Position numbers and translations under genes: made by a program. From positions 1 to 64,000 of the forward strand of contig JAOADN010000003.1 of the NCBI GenBank assembly GCA_026417295.1: a stretch of 64,000 bases of DNA. Direction: 5' to 3'. This document shows positions 17,975-27,837 of this stretch, piece after piece; position 1 is the stretch's first letter; every line of letters begins with the position of its first letter. The notes under the pieces are model-generated. The model was not told the DNA's origin. It ran no database searches and saw nothing but the letters and a program-made list of their open reading frames with translations. Origin of the DNA: Paracoccaceae bacterium. Its GTDB lineage: Bacteria > Pseudomonadota > Alphaproteobacteria > Rhodobacterales > Rhodobacteraceae.

Positions 17975-19075
17975 ATGTCCTACATCCCGCCCGCAACCCC
18001 TAGGCCGCGCGCCCGCGCCCTCGGCCTGCCGTTCCCCGGAACGCCGGGACCGCTGAACGCGATCACCGACGTGGCGGGCGTGCAGGTCGGTTTCACGACG
18101 CTGACCGATCCGGCCCGCGCCATGCGAACGGGCGTCACCGCGATCCGCCCGCGTCCCGACGCGGGTCATCCCCAGCCCGTGCTGGCGGGGCATTTCAGCC
18201 TGAACGGCAACGGCGAGATGACGGGGACGCACTGGATCGACGATGCCGGCTACTTCTGCGGGCCGGTCTGCATCACCAACACCCATTCCGTCGGCGCCGT
18301 GCATCACGGCGTCACGCAGTGGATGATCCGTCATTACGAAGCATTCTTCCGCGACAATCACGGCTGGGCGATGCCTGTGGTGGCAGAGACCTACGACGGC
18401 ACGCTGAACGACATCAACGCCCTGCATGTCACCCCCGATCACGCCGTCGCCGCGATCGAGGCCGCGCGCGGCGGGCCGGTGGCCGAGGGGTCTTCGGGTG
18501 GCGGCAACGGGATGATCTGCTACGAGTTCAAGGGCGGCACCGGCACCGCCTCGCGCCGCGTCGAGGTCGACGGCCGCAGCTACATGCTGGGTGTCCTCCT
18601 TCAGGCCAATTTCGGGCGCCGCGCGCGCCTGCGCATTCTCGGGCGGCCGGTCGGCGAGCTGATGCCGGAGGGAACCTTCGACCGTCGCCTTCCCCCCGGT
18701 CAGGAGGCCGGATCGGTCATCGTCGTCATCGCCACCGATGCGCCGCTCTCGCGAACGGCCCTGCGTGCGCTGGCAAAGCGCGGCGCGCTGGGCATCGCCC
18801 GGACGGGCACCGAGGGCGGCAACGGCTCGGGCGACATCTTCCTGGCCTTCTCGACGGCGGCGCCCGGCCCGATGCCGGAACTCGCCCCTGCGCATCTGAG
18901 CAGGACCGAGATCAATTCCGAGCACCTGAACCCGCTCTATCTTGCGGCCGTCGAGGCCACCGAGGAGGCCGTGGTCAACGCCCTGGTCGCGGGCGAGGAC
19001 GTGCCGAGCTTCCGCCCCGCGGGCGAGGTCGTGCCGGCCATCGACACGGCCCGGCTGGCGGCGCTTTTCGCCTAG
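17975..19075 (+). CDS. P1-family (DmpA/BapA-type) aminopeptidase
   Basis: N-terminal-nucleophile hydrolase of 366 residues, family S58. These proenzymes cut themselves before a serine to create the active beta-chain. The expected site is Gly-Ser285 in GGNGSGDIFLAFST. The N-terminal LGLPFPGTPGPLNAITDVAG and the GGGNGMICYEFKGGTGTASR segment are typical of the family, which includes D-aminopeptidase DmpA and beta-peptidyl aminopeptidase BapA. It likely releases N-terminal D-, L- or beta-amino acids from small peptides or amides. Confidence 0.9.
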   Translation: MSYIPPATPRPRARALGLPFPGTPGPLNAITDVAGVQVGFTTLTDPARAMRTGVTAIRPRPDAGHPQPVLAGHFSLNGNGEMTGTHWIDDAGYFCGPVCITNTHSVGAVHHGVTQWMIRHYEAFFRDNHGWAMPVVAETYDGTLNDINALHVTPDHAVAAIEAARGGPVAEGSSGGGNGMICYEFKGGTGTASRRVEVDGRSYMLGVLLQANFGRRARLRILGRPVGELMPEGTFDRRLPPGQEAGSVIVVIATDAPLSRTALRALAKRGALGIARTGTEGGNGSGDIFLAFSTAAPGPMPELAPAHLSRTEINSEHLNPLYLAAVEATEEAVVNALVAGEDVPSFRPAGEVVPAIDTARLAALFA

Positions 19076-19123
19076 CCTGTCGGGCCTTTCCGGCCGGTCG
19101 CTCTGCGGCTATATCCCGCGCCC

Positions 19124-20923
19124 ATGACCGAGCTCTCGCAGATCCGCAACTTCTCGATCGTGGCGCATATCGACCACGGCAAGTCCACGCTGGCCGACCG
19201 GCTGATCCAGATGACCGGCACCGTGGCCGAGCGCGACATGAAGGCGCAGCTGCTGGACAGCATGGACATCGAGCGCGAACGGGGCATCACCATCAAGGCC
19301 AATACCGTCCGCATCGACTACACGGCGCGGGACGGGAAGGCCTATGTCCTGAACCTGATCGACACGCCGGGCCATGTCGATTTCGGCTACGAGGTCAGCC
19401 GCAGCATGCGCGCGGTCGAAGGATCGCTTCTGGTCGTCGATGCAACCCAGGGCGTCGAGGCGCAGACGCTGGCCAATGTCTATCAGGCGATCGATGCCGG
19501 CCACGAGATCGTGCCCGTTCTGAACAAGATCGACCTGCCGGCCGCCGACGTCGAGGCGGTCAAGCACGAGATCGAGGATGTCATCGGCATCGACGCATCG
19601 GACGCGATCCCGATTTCGGCCAAGACCGGTTTCGGCATCCCCGAGGTGCTCGAGGCGATCGTCACGCGGCTTCCCGCGCCGCGGGGTGACAGGACGGCGC
19701 CCCTGAAGGCGATGCTGGTGGACAGCTGGTACGACGCCTATCTCGGCGTCGTCGTGATGATCCGCGTCATCGACGGGGTGATCCGCAAGGGCGACCGCGT
19801 GCGGATGATGCAGACGGGCGCCGTCTACGGCGTCGACAGGCTGGCCGTGCTGCGCCCGCAGATGGTGGACTGGCCCGAACTCGGCCCGGGCGAGATCGGG
19901 GTGCTCACCGCCAGCATCAAGCAGGTACGCGACACCCGCGTCGGCGACACGATCACCAGCGAGCGGGGCGGAGCGGTCGAGCCGCTGCCGGGGTTCAAGC
20001 CCTCGGTCCCGGTCGTGTTCTGCGGGCTCTTTCCGGTGGACGCCGCCGACTTCGAGGCGCTTCGGGATGCCATCGAGAAGCTGGCGCTGAACGACGCGAG
20101 CTTCACCCACGAGATGGAGACGAGCGCGGCCCTGGGATTCGGCTTCCGCTGCGGGTTCCTCGGGCTTCTCCACCTCGAGGTCGTGCGCGAGCGGCTGGAG
20201 CGCGAGTTCGGGCTTGACCTGATCACCACCGCGCCCTCGGTGGTGTTCCACCTGCACATGCGAAACGGCGAGGTGCGCGAGCTGCACAACCCCGCCGACC
20301 TGCCCGACCTGACCCATGTCGACCATATCGAGGAGCCGCGGATCAAGGCGACGATCCTGGTGCCGGACGACTATCTGGGCGACGTGCTGAAGCTCTGCCA
20401 GGACCGCCGCGGAATCCAGCTGGACCTGACCTATGCGGGAAGCCGCGCGATGGTCGTCTACGACCTGCCGCTTGCCGAGGTGGTCTTCGACTTCTACGAC
20501 CGGCTGAAGTCGGTCACGAAGGGCTATGCCTCGTTCGACTATCAGATGCTGGGCTACCGCGAGGACAACCTCGTCAAGATGTCGATCCTGGTGAACGACG
20601 AACCCGTCGATGCGCTGTCGATCATGGTCCATCGCGACCGCGCCGAGGGGCGGGGCCGCGCGATGGTGGAGAAGCTCAAGGACCTGATCCCGCGACACAT
20701 GTTCAAGATCCCGATCCAGGCCGCGATCGGCGGGCGGGTGATTGCGCGCGAGACGCTTTCGGCGCTGAGGAAGGACGTGACCGCCAAGTGCTACGGCGGC
20801 GACATCACGCGCAAGAAGAAGCTTCTGGAGAAGCAGAAGGCCGGCAAGAAGAAGATGCGCCAGTTCGGGAAGGTGGAGATCCCGCAGGAAGCCTTCATCC
20901 AGGCGCTGAAGATCGATTCCTGA
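19124..20923 (+). CDS. lepA: Elongation factor 4 (LepA)
   Basis: Ribosome-associated GTPase of 599 residues, the standard length. The G1 motif is AHIDHGKST (14-22), G3 DTPGHVDF (about 82-89) and G4 NKIDLP (about 132-137). The LepA-specific C-terminal domain ends in [19 protein letters not shown] followed by a conserved tail. EF4 acts on stalled or mistranslocated ribosomes. It is transcribed alone, with the M20 amidohydrolase gene converging on it 47 bp downstream. The gap holds only a weak hairpin (GGTTGC/GCAACC arms). Confidence 0.98.
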   Translation: MTELSQIRNFSIVAHIDHGKSTLADRLIQMTGTVAERDMKAQLLDSMDIERERGITIKANTVRIDYTARDGKAYVLNLIDTPGHVDFGYEVSRSMRAVEGSLLVVDATQGVEAQTLANVYQAIDAGHEIVPVLNKIDLPAADVEAVKHEIEDVIGIDASDAIPISAKTGFGIPEVLEAIVTRLPAPRGDRTAPLKAMLVDSWYDAYLGVVVMIRVIDGVIRKGDRVRMMQTGAVYGVDRLAVLRPQMVDWPELGPGEIGVLTASIKQVRDTRVGDTITSERGGAVEPLPGFKPSVPVVFCGLFPVDAADFEALRDAIEKLALNDASFTHEMETSAALGFGFRCGFLGLLHLEVVRERLEREFGLDLITTAPSVVFHLHMRNGEVRELHNPADLPDLTHVDHIEEPRIKATILVPDDYLGDVLKLCQDRRGIQLDLTYAGSRAMVVYDLPLAEVVFDFYDRLKSVTKGYASFDYQMLGYREDNLVKMSILVNDEPVDALSIMVHRDRAEGRGRAMVEKLKDLIPRHMFKIPIQAAIGGRVIARETLSALRKDVTAKCYGGDITRKKKLLEKQKAGKKKMRQFGKVEIPQEAFIQALKIDS

Positions 20924-20970
20924 ACGGGTTCCTGCCGGTTGCGGGGCGTGCCTGCAACCTCGCCCGCTGC

Positions 20971-22137
20971 TCAGGCCACCGGCATCCGTGCCTCGGCCAT
21001 GCCGGCATACCAGCTGGCGCCGAAGGGGATGACGGCATCGTCGAAGTTGTAGGCCGGGTGGTGGACCATGGCGGTATCGCCGTTGCCGGTGAAGATGTAG
21101 GCGCCGGGCCGCTCGTTCAGCATGAAGCTGAAATCCTCGGCCCCCATCAGGGGTGCGGTGTCCTCGTCGACATGGGGGCTGATGGCGCGCGCCACAGCGG
21201 CGGCGTAGGCAGTGTTCTCGGGCGTGTTCATCGTCACCGGATAGCCGCGCCGGTAATCGACATCGGCCGTCGCCCCGAAGACGAGCGCGGTATGTTCGCA
21301 GACCGACCTGATGCGGGCCTCGAGCAGGTCCTGCACCTTCGGGTCCATCGCGCGGACCGTTCCCTTCAGGCGGACGGTCTGCGGGATGACGTTGTAGGCG
21401 TCGCTGCCGGTCAGGAACGAGCAGACCGAGACGACCGCCTGCTTCAGGGGATCGACGTTGCGCGAGGCGATGGACTGCAGGGCGACGACGATGTGGCTGG
21501 CCACGAGGGTCGTGTCCACCGCGTCATGCGGCCGGGCCGCATGGCCGCCCTTGCCGGTCACCACGACGTCGAACTGGTCGGCCGAGGCCATCATCGCGCC
21601 GGGGCGGATGGCGAAGTGGCCGACGGGGATGCCCGGCATGTTGTGCATCCCGTAGACCTCCTGCACGGCCCAGCGGTCGAGCACCCCGTCGGCCACCATC
21701 TCGCGCCCGCCGCCGCCGCCCTCTTCGGCCGGCTGGAAGATCAGCACGACCGTGCCGTCGAAGGCGCGCGTCTCGCAGAGGTATTTCGCCGCGCCGAGGA
21801 GCATGGCGGTGTGGCCGTCATGGCCGCAGGCATGCATCCGGCCGGGCGTACGCGAGGCATAGGGCAGGCCCGTCGCCTCGAGGATGGGCAGCGCATCCAT
21901 GTCGGCCCTGAGGCCGATGACGCGCCGGCGCGTGTCGGTCCGGCCGCGGATCACGCCGACGACGCCGGTCCGCCCGATCCCCTCGACCACCTCGTCGCAG
22001 CCGAAGTCGCGCAGGAGCCCGGCCACCCGGCCGGCGGTGCGGTGCACGTCGAACAGCAGTTCGGGATGTTCGTGGAAGTCCCGCCGCCAGGCAGTGATCT
22101 CGGGCAGGAGTTCGGCGAAGCGGTTCTTGACGGGCAT
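20971..22137 (-). CDS. M20-family amidohydrolase
   Basis: Metal-dependent amidohydrolase of 388 residues (HipO/AmaB-like). Metal-site motifs are HACGHDGHTAM, the Glu pair in QPAEEGGGG and the late histidine HHPAYNFDD. The central lid domain holds TGKGGHAARPHDAVD. Family members hydrolyse N-acetyl or N-acyl amino acids, hippurate or indole conjugates. Start at 22137 is supported by AAGGA upstream. It lies downstream of a DAO-type oxidoreductase on the same strand, near a divergent peptide/opine-type importer, so an amino-acid-conjugate substrate is plausible. Confidence 0.92.
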   Translation of the reverse strand: MPVKNRFAELLPEITAWRRDFHEHPELLFDVHRTAGRVAGLLRDFGCDEVVEGIGRTGVVGVIRGRTDTRRRVIGLRADMDALPILEATGLPYASRTPGRMHACGHDGHTAMLLGAAKYLCETRAFDGTVVLIFQPAEEGGGGGREMVADGVLDRWAVQEVYGMHNMPGIPVGHFAIRPGAMMASADQFDVVVTGKGGHAARPHDAVDTTLVASHIVVALQSIASRNVDPLKQAVVSVCSFLTGSDAYNVIPQTVRLKGTVRAMDPKVQDLLEARIRSVCEHTALVFGATADVDYRRGYPVTMNTPENTAYAAAVARAISPHVDEDTAPLMGAEDFSFMLNERPGAYIFTGNGDTAMVHHPAYNFDDAVIPFGASWYAGMAEARMPVA

Positions 22138-22269
22138 GGGAAATGGTCCTTCGGAGGGCGCGCCGATCGTCTGCCAATCGCCGGCCGGGCGCAAGGGCGC
22201 CGGCGCGGAAGAGGGCCGGAGGAGGACGGGCGGCGGAGCGCGGGACGGGGCCGGAAAAGGACGGGAGGG

Positions 22270-22294
22270 GGGGTGTCCCACAATGGGACACCCC
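22270..22294. repeat. Perfect 11-bp inverted repeat
   Basis: Arms GGGGTGTCCCA and TGGGACACCCC enclose CAA, inside the 243-bp gap between the DAO oxidoreductase and M20 genes, both on the minus strand. It could be a terminator of the upstream gene or an operator of the M20 gene. The core TGTCCCA-N3-TGGGACA resembles palindromes bound by Fis-type enhancer-binding proteins. There is no U-run on the minus strand. The surrounding sequence has an AT-rich patch (about 22300-22350). Confidence 0.5.
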
Positions 22295-22380
22295 TTTCGG
22301 GCAAGCAATTTCAATGGCTTGAGATTCGAATTAACGATCGATTCAGGAATGACCCGCGTCCAAGGCCCCGGGGCAGGGCC

Positions 22381-23718
22381 CTAGAGCGAGGGCCCGATCA
22401 CGATGCGCGAACCGTCCGAGAAGCGGCCCCAGCGGAAGCGCGCGAGGTCGTGCCCGGCCGCGCGGCCCGTGACGAGATCGGCCATCACGCGGCCGACGCC
22501 GGGCCCGATTCCGAAGCCGTGCCCCGAGAGCCCGGTCAGCACCCACAGGCCCGGCAGGGGCGCGGCGTCGATGACCGGCACGACATCGGGCATCGTGTCG
22601 ATCATCCCGGCCCAGGCGGCGGCGACGGCCGGGCGGCCGACCTGCGGAAAGGCCGCGGCGAAGCGGTCCTGCAGGCGGGCGATCTCGGCCAGGTTCGGGG
22701 CCGGGTCGAGGATGCGCAGCCGCTCGAACGGGCTTGTCCCGTCGCCCGTCCAGCGGCGCGGCGTGGCCCAGGCATCGGGGTAGCCCGCGGGCGCGGCAAG
22801 ACGGAAATGCGTGGCCCGCCAGTCCTTGCGCAGGGCCGGCAGGAAGGCCGCGAAATGGCGGAAGGCATCGGGCCCGAGGAAGAATTCGTGGAAGCCGCCC
22901 GGCGCGAGCGTATAGCCCCCGTCCTGCCGCCGGCGGATGGCGAAGCGGTTGTCGGCCATCGCGCCGTCGAAGAAGCCGGGCAGGGGAGCGGTCGCCGCCA
23001 CGCTTGCCCGGACCGAGAGCTGCGGCAGGCGCAGGCCGTGACAGGCCAGAAAGAGCGAGGACCAGGCGCCGCCCGCCAGGACCACGCGGTCCGCGGCGAT
23101 CCGGCCGGCCTCGGTCACGACCCCGGCGACGCGGCCGGCGGCGAGGTCGAGCACGCGCACGGCGCAGTCCTCGACGATGGTTGCGCCCCGTGCCGCCAGC
23201 GCCGCCGCGAGGGCCGGGACCGCGACCCAGGGCTCGGCCCGGCAGTCCGAGGCCGTCCAGAGCCCGCCCGCCCAGCCGGCGGCGTTGGGCAGCATCGCCT
23301 GCACCTCGGCCGCCGAGAGGAGCCGGGTATCGAGCCCGTGCGCACGGGCATGGACGAGCCAGGCCTCGAATCCGGCCATGTCGTCGGGCCCGTCGGCGAG
23401 ATACATCACGCCGGTCCGGCGGAAGCCGAGATCGGCCCCGGCCTCGGCCTCGAGGCCGCTCCAGATGCGGTTGGCCTCGATCATCAGCGGCAGCTCGGCC
23501 GGATCGCGCCCCTGCTGGCGGATCCAGCCCCAGTTGCGCGAGGACTGTTCGGCGGCGATGCGCCCCTTCTCGCACAGGACGACCTTCTGTCCGGCGCGGG
23601 CCAGGAACCAGGCCGTCATCACCCCGGCGATGCCGCCGCCGATGACGACGACATCGGCCGCCGGCGGCGGCGGACCGGGGAAGCGGATGGGCGTGGCCGC
23701 GGAGAAGGGGAAGCGCAT
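22381..23718 (-). CDS. FAD-dependent amine/amino-acid oxidoreductase (DAO family)
   Basis: DAO-fold flavoprotein of 445 residues. The dinucleotide-binding motif VVVIGGGIAGVMTAWFLARA is at about 23-42 and the second FAD element GLSGHGFGIGPGVGR is near the C-terminus. SRNWGWIRQQGRDPAELP is a pattern seen in D-amino-acid dehydrogenase/glycine-oxidase-like proteins of alphaproteobacteria. It probably oxidises an amino acid, an opine or an N-methylated amine. The start at 23718 follows from the family N-terminus; upstream reading adds no recognisable sequence. Divergent from the dpp-like operon across a 270-bp intergenic region with no clear motif. Confidence 0.85.
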   Translation of the reverse strand: MRFPFSAATPIRFPGPPPPAADVVVIGGGIAGVMTAWFLARAGQKVVLCEKGRIAAEQSSRNWGWIRQQGRDPAELPLMIEANRIWSGLEAEAGADLGFRRTGVMYLADGPDDMAGFEAWLVHARAHGLDTRLLSAAEVQAMLPNAAGWAGGLWTASDCRAEPWVAVPALAAALAARGATIVEDCAVRVLDLAAGRVAGVVTEAGRIAADRVVLAGGAWSSLFLACHGLRLPQLSVRASVAATAPLPGFFDGAMADNRFAIRRRQDGGYTLAPGGFHEFFLGPDAFRHFAAFLPALRKDWRATHFRLAAPAGYPDAWATPRRWTGDGTSPFERLRILDPAPNLAEIARLQDRFAAAFPQVGRPAVAAAWAGMIDTMPDVVPVIDAAPLPGLWVLTGLSGHGFGIGPGVGRVMADLVTGRAAGHDLARFRWGRFSDGSRIVIGPSL

Positions 23719-23988
23719 GGCGCAAGGTGATCGGCGAGGCAGCGCCGGAAAGCAAGGGCCCGGCACGGAGCGCGCAGGCTGGCGCAGGGACAGGCGGGTG
23801 CGCCAGACGGCGGTGCATATCGTCGCCGCCGGCTGCGCAGAATGCTTCGTGACGCCGCGGAACATGCGCCAGAATGGCAGTTGCGGGCCATGGAAAAATA
23901 GCGAAAACTCGCCCCAAGGTTTTCGGCCGCGGGACGGGACCGCGGACAACGGGAACAATAACACGACGACCGACAGGGGAGTGACCGA

Positions 23989-24993
23989 ATGCCCGATGGG
24001 GCGGTGCCCGTCCTTGACGTGCGGGACCTGAAGACCGTGTTCAGGACCCGCGGGGGCGAGGTCCATGCGGTCAATTCGGTCAGTTTCGACATCCGCCCCG
24101 GCGAGCTTCTGGGCGTGGTGGGCGAGAGCGGATCGGGCAAGTCGGTCACCATGATGTCGCTGATCGGGCTTCTGCCCTCGCCCCCGGCCGAGGTGCGCGG
24201 CGGCCGCGTCCTGTTCGCCGGGACGGACCTTCTGCGCTGCCCGCCCGAACACCTGCGTTCGGTGCGCGGCCACGACATCGGCTTCATCTTCCAGGATCCG
24301 ATGACCTCGCTCAATCCGGTCTTCACCGTGGGCTTCCAGATCATGGAGCCGCTGCGCAGGCACAAGGGGATGACGCGGGCCGCGGCGCGGGAGCGAGCGC
24401 GCGAGCTGCTGGAGATGGTGGGGATACCCGATGCCGGCCGGCGGCTGAGGGACTATCCGCACCAGTTCTCGGGCGGGATGCGCCAGCGCGTGATGATCGC
24501 CATCGCGCTGGCCTGCGACCCCAAGGTGCTGATCGCCGACGAGCCGACGACGGCGCTGGACGTGACGATCCAGGCGCAGATCCTGGAACTGGTCAGGGAC
24601 CTGCGCCAGAAGCTGGGCATGGCGATCGTCTGGATCACCCACGACCTGGGCGTGATCGCCGGGATCGCCGACCGGGTGATCGTGATGTACGGGGGCCAGA
24701 TCGTCGAGCAGGCGCCGGTGCGGGCGCTGTTCGGCAACCCCCAGCATCCCTATACGCGGGCGCTTCTGAAGACGATCCCGCATGTCCCGGGCGCGCGGCG
24801 CGAGAAGCTGAGCGTCATCCAGGGGCAGCCGCCGATCCTGCGGGCGGCGCCGGATTCCTGCGCCTTCAGGGCGCGCTGTGCCCATGCCTTCGACCGCTGC
24901 GCCCGGGAGAACCCGGTGCGGATCGACCTGGGCGGGGGGCATGACGTGGCCTGCTTCTGGGACCCCGCCACGGGAGGGCCGCGCCATGGCTGA
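23989..24993 (+). CDS. Peptide/opine ABC transporter ATP-binding protein, DppD type
   Basis: ATPase of 334 residues. Walker A GESGSGKS is near 44-51, the signature [12 protein letters not shown] near 161, Walker [13 protein letters not shown] and the switch ITHD near 217. The C-terminal oligopeptide-transporter extension has the paired cysteines of the family ([15 protein letters not shown], then ACFWD), which bind an iron-sulfur cluster in some homologues. First gene of a five-gene operon ordered ATPase, ATPase, binding protein, permease, permease. AGGGGAG precedes the start. Overlaps the next ATPase by 8 bp. Confidence 0.93.
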   Translation: MPDGAVPVLDVRDLKTVFRTRGGEVHAVNSVSFDIRPGELLGVVGESGSGKSVTMMSLIGLLPSPPAEVRGGRVLFAGTDLLRCPPEHLRSVRGHDIGFIFQDPMTSLNPVFTVGFQIMEPLRRHKGMTRAAARERARELLEMVGIPDAGRRLRDYPHQFSGGMRQRVMIAIALACDPKVLIADEPTTALDVTIQAQILELVRDLRQKLGMAIVWITHDLGVIAGIADRVIVMYGGQIVEQAPVRALFGNPQHPYTRALLKTIPHVPGARREKLSVIQGQPPILRAAPDSCAFRARCAHAFDRCARENPVRIDLGGGHDVACFWDPATGGPRHG

Positions 24994-26050
24994 GGCGGCG
25001 GCCGCCCGGCGCAAGCTGGTCGAGGTGCAGGGGCTGAAGATGTATTTCCCCATCACCGCAGGGCTGCTGCGGCGGAAGGTGGGGGACGTGAAGGCCGTCG
25101 ATGACGTGAGCTTCGAGCTTTACGAGGGCGAGACGCTGGGCCTTGTGGGCGAGAGCGGTTGCGGCAAGTCGACGGCGGGGCGGGCGATCATCCGCCTTTA
25201 CGACCCGACGGCGGGCAGGGTGCGCATCGACGGGCACGACATCGGCAGCGCACCGCAGAGCGAGCTGCGCCGCTTTCGCCCGCTGATGCAGATGGTCTTC
25301 CAGGACCCGCAGGCCAGCCTGAACCCGCGCATGACGGTGGCGGCGATCATCGGCGAGCCGCTCGGCGAGCATACGGAGCTGCGCGGGGACGCGCTGCTGC
25401 GGCGCGTCTACGAGCTGATGGATGCGGTCGGGCTGAACCGCAGCTTCGCCAACCGCTACCCCCACGAGTTCTCGGGCGGGCAGCGACAGCGGATCGGCAT
25501 CGCGCGGGCGCTGGCGCTGAATCCGAAGTTCATCGTCTGCGACGAGCCGATCGCGGCGCTCGATGTCTCGATCCAGGCGCAGGTGGTGAACCTTCTTGAG
25601 GAACTCCAGGACCGGCTGGGGCTGACCTACCTGTTCATCAGCCACGACCTGAGCATGGTGCGCCACATCGCCGACCGTGTGGCGGTGATGTATCTGGGCC
25701 GGATAGCCGAGATCGGGCCGCGCGACGGGCTCTACGAGCGGCCGCTGCATCCCTATACCGAGGCGCTGCTGTCGGCCGTGCCCGAGCCCGACCCCAATGT
25801 CGAGAGCCGCCGGCGCCGGATCATCCTGAAGGGCGACGTGCCATCGCCGGCCAATCCGCCGCCGGGCTGCAACTTCTCGACCCGCTGCCCGAAGGTGATG
25901 GACATCTGCCGCCGCATCGAGCCGGTCGTGGCCGAGGTCGAGCCCGGGCGGCGCGTCGCCTGCCACCTCTACGACAAGACGATCGAGACCGCCGGCGGAA
26001 CGGCGGCAGCAACCGAGGCCAGAGCACCCAACAAGGAGACCAGGACATGA
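24986..26050 (+). CDS. Peptide/opine ABC transporter ATP-binding protein, DppF type
   Basis: Second ATPase of the importer, 354 residues. Walker [10 protein letters not shown] is near 55, the signature [14 protein letters not shown] near 165, Walker [13 protein letters not shown] and the switch ISHD. The C-terminal domain again has a Cys-rich [21 protein letters not shown] segment. It forms a heterodimer with the DppD-type subunit. Its start lies 8 bp inside the upstream gene and its stop overlaps the binding-protein start (ATGA), so the three genes are tightly coupled. Confidence 0.93.
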   Translation: MAEAAAARRKLVEVQGLKMYFPITAGLLRRKVGDVKAVDDVSFELYEGETLGLVGESGCGKSTAGRAIIRLYDPTAGRVRIDGHDIGSAPQSELRRFRPLMQMVFQDPQASLNPRMTVAAIIGEPLGEHTELRGDALLRRVYELMDAVGLNRSFANRYPHEFSGGQRQRIGIARALALNPKFIVCDEPIAALDVSIQAQVVNLLEELQDRLGLTYLFISHDLSMVRHIADRVAVMYLGRIAEIGPRDGLYERPLHPYTEALLSAVPEPDPNVESRRRRIILKGDVPSPANPPPGCNFSTRCPKVMDICRRIEPVVAEVEPGRRVACHLYDKTIETAGGTAAATEARAPNKETRT

Positions 26051-27750
26051 AACTGAGATCAGCGCTTCTCGGCGCGGCCGCGTGCTTCGCCTTCGCCCCA
26101 GCGGCGATGGCCGAGCGCGGGGCCGACGGCGAGGTCAAGATCATCTACTACCAGGCGGTGTCTGGGCTGAACGCCTACATCTCGTCGGGGACGAAGGACA
26201 TCGAGGCGGGCTCGCTGGTGCTTGAGCCGCTGGCCGGGTTCGACGAGAAGGGCGATCTCTTCCCGCGGCTGGCCGCCGAGATCCCGACGCTGGACAATGG
26301 CGGCATCTCGGCCGACCTGACGACGATCACCTGGAAGCTGAAGCCCGGCCTCGTGTGGTCGGACGGCACGCCGGTGACCTCGGCCGATGTCAAGTTCACC
26401 TGGGAATACTGCACCCATCCCGAGGGCGGCTGCGCCCAGAGCGCCAAGTACGAGGGCATCAAGTCGATCGACACGCCCGACGACCTGACGGTGGTGATCA
26501 CCTTCAACGGGCCGAAGCCCTATCCCTACCAGCCCTTCACGGGCGCCACCTCGCCGATCCTGCAGAAGGCGCAGTTCGAGCCCTGCCTCGGCGCCGCGGC
26601 GGCCGGCTGCAGCGAGCAGAACAGCAAGCCCATCGGCACCGGGCCCTTCGTCGTCACCGACTTCAAGGTCAATGACGTGGTGACCTACGCGGCCAACCCG
26701 AACTACCGCGACCCGGCGAAGCCCGCCTTCGCCAAGGTGACGCTGAAGGGCGGCGGCGACGCGCTGGCCGCGGCCTCGGCGGTGATGGAGACGGGCGAGT
26801 TCGACTATGCCTGGAACACCCAGATCAACCCCGAGCAGCAGGCCGCCATGGCCGATGCCGGCAAGGGCGTCTTCGTCAACGGCTTCGGCACCCTGGTCGA
26901 GAGGATCGAGGTCAACCTGACCGATCCCTCGCCGTCGCTGCCCGAGGGCGAGCGGTCCACGATCAAGCATCCCCATCCGTTCCTGTCGGACGTCAACGTG
27001 CGCAAGGCGTTGTCGATGGCGATCGACCGGCAGGCGCTGGTGGACGTGGGCTACGGCAATGCCGGCCGGCCGACCTGCAACGTGGTCCCGGCGCCCGAGG
27101 CCTATGCCTCGGACAACACCGAGTGCCTGAAGCAGGACATCGAGGGCGCCAAGGCGCTGCTCGAGGCGGCGGGCTGGACCGACAGCGACGGCGACGGCAT
27201 CCGCGACAAGGACGGGCGCAAGCTGTCGATCCTGTACCAGACCACGGTCAACCCGGTGCGCCAGGACTTCCAGGCGCTGATCAAGGGCTGGTGGAACGAG
27301 ATCGGCGTCGAGGTCGAGCTGAAGTCGATCGACCCCGGCGTGTTCTTCGGCGGCGACGCCGGATCGCCCGACACGTTCCAGAAGTTCTATGCCGATGTCG
27401 AGATGTTCGCCAACAACTTCGACGGCACCGACCCCGAGCCCTACATGGCGCAGTACCTGTGCTCGAAGATCCCGGGGCCGGACAACCAGTGGCAGGGCGA
27501 GAACATCAACCGCTTCTGCGACCCGGCCTATGACGCCAAGCAGCAGGAGCTGTCGCGCACGGCCGACCCGGCGACCCGTGCCCAGATGGTCAAGGACCTG
27601 AACGACATGATCACGAAGAACGGGCATGTCTCGATCCCGCTGGTCGACCGCGGCCGCCTGTCGGCGCATTCCAACTCGCTGGCCGGCGTCGTCCTGAACA
27701 CCTGGGACACCGAGCTGTGGAACATCCAGGACTGGTCGCGCGCGAAGTGA
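26047..27750 (+). CDS. Family 5 solute-binding protein
   Basis: Periplasmic binding protein of 567 residues (SBP_bac_5). A Sec signal peptide ([22 protein letters not shown], cleavage near 22) precedes the mature domain. Internal landmarks are [20 protein letters not shown] (about 98-117) and [19 protein letters not shown] (about 317-335), typical of peptide, nickel and opine binders. It sets the specificity of the importer. No lipobox, so it is expected to be soluble. A strong stem-loop follows the gene, which often raises binding-protein mRNA above that of the permeases. Confidence 0.92.
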   Translation: MKLRSALLGAAACFAFAPAAMAERGADGEVKIIYYQAVSGLNAYISSGTKDIEAGSLVLEPLAGFDEKGDLFPRLAAEIPTLDNGGISADLTTITWKLKPGLVWSDGTPVTSADVKFTWEYCTHPEGGCAQSAKYEGIKSIDTPDDLTVVITFNGPKPYPYQPFTGATSPILQKAQFEPCLGAAAAGCSEQNSKPIGTGPFVVTDFKVNDVVTYAANPNYRDPAKPAFAKVTLKGGGDALAAASAVMETGEFDYAWNTQINPEQQAAMADAGKGVFVNGFGTLVERIEVNLTDPSPSLPEGERSTIKHPHPFLSDVNVRKALSMAIDRQALVDVGYGNAGRPTCNVVPAPEAYASDNTECLKQDIEGAKALLEAAGWTDSDGDGIRDKDGRKLSILYQTTVNPVRQDFQALIKGWWNEIGVEVELKSIDPGVFFGGDAGSPDTFQKFYADVEMFANNFDGTDPEPYMAQYLCSKIPGPDNQWQGENINRFCDPAYDAKQQELSRTADPATRAQMVKDLNDMITKNGHVSIPLVDRGRLSAHSNSLAGVVLNTWDTELWNIQDWSRAK

Positions 27751-27770
27751 TGCGATGACGTGAAGACATG

Positions 27771-27804
27771 CCGCCGCCCCGGCCCGTGACGGCCGGGGCG
27801 GCGG
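27771..27804 (+). terminator. Strong intra-operon stem-loop
   Basis: Arms CCGCCGCCCCGGCC and GGCCGGGGCGGCGG form a perfect 14-bp stem with the loop CGTGAC, in the 87-bp gap between the binding-protein and permease genes. There is no U-run. It most likely protects the 3' end of the binding-protein message or causes partial termination, as REP-type hairpins do after malE-like genes. Confidence 0.7.
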
Positions 27805-27837
27805 TGCCACCTGCAGGGGCCAGCCGGCGGGACAGGG

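Noticed and set aside
20788-23730. A 980-codon plus-strand open frame across the M20 and DAO genes
   Set aside because: It begins inside lepA and runs antisense to two well-supported genes; it is a GC-bias shadow.
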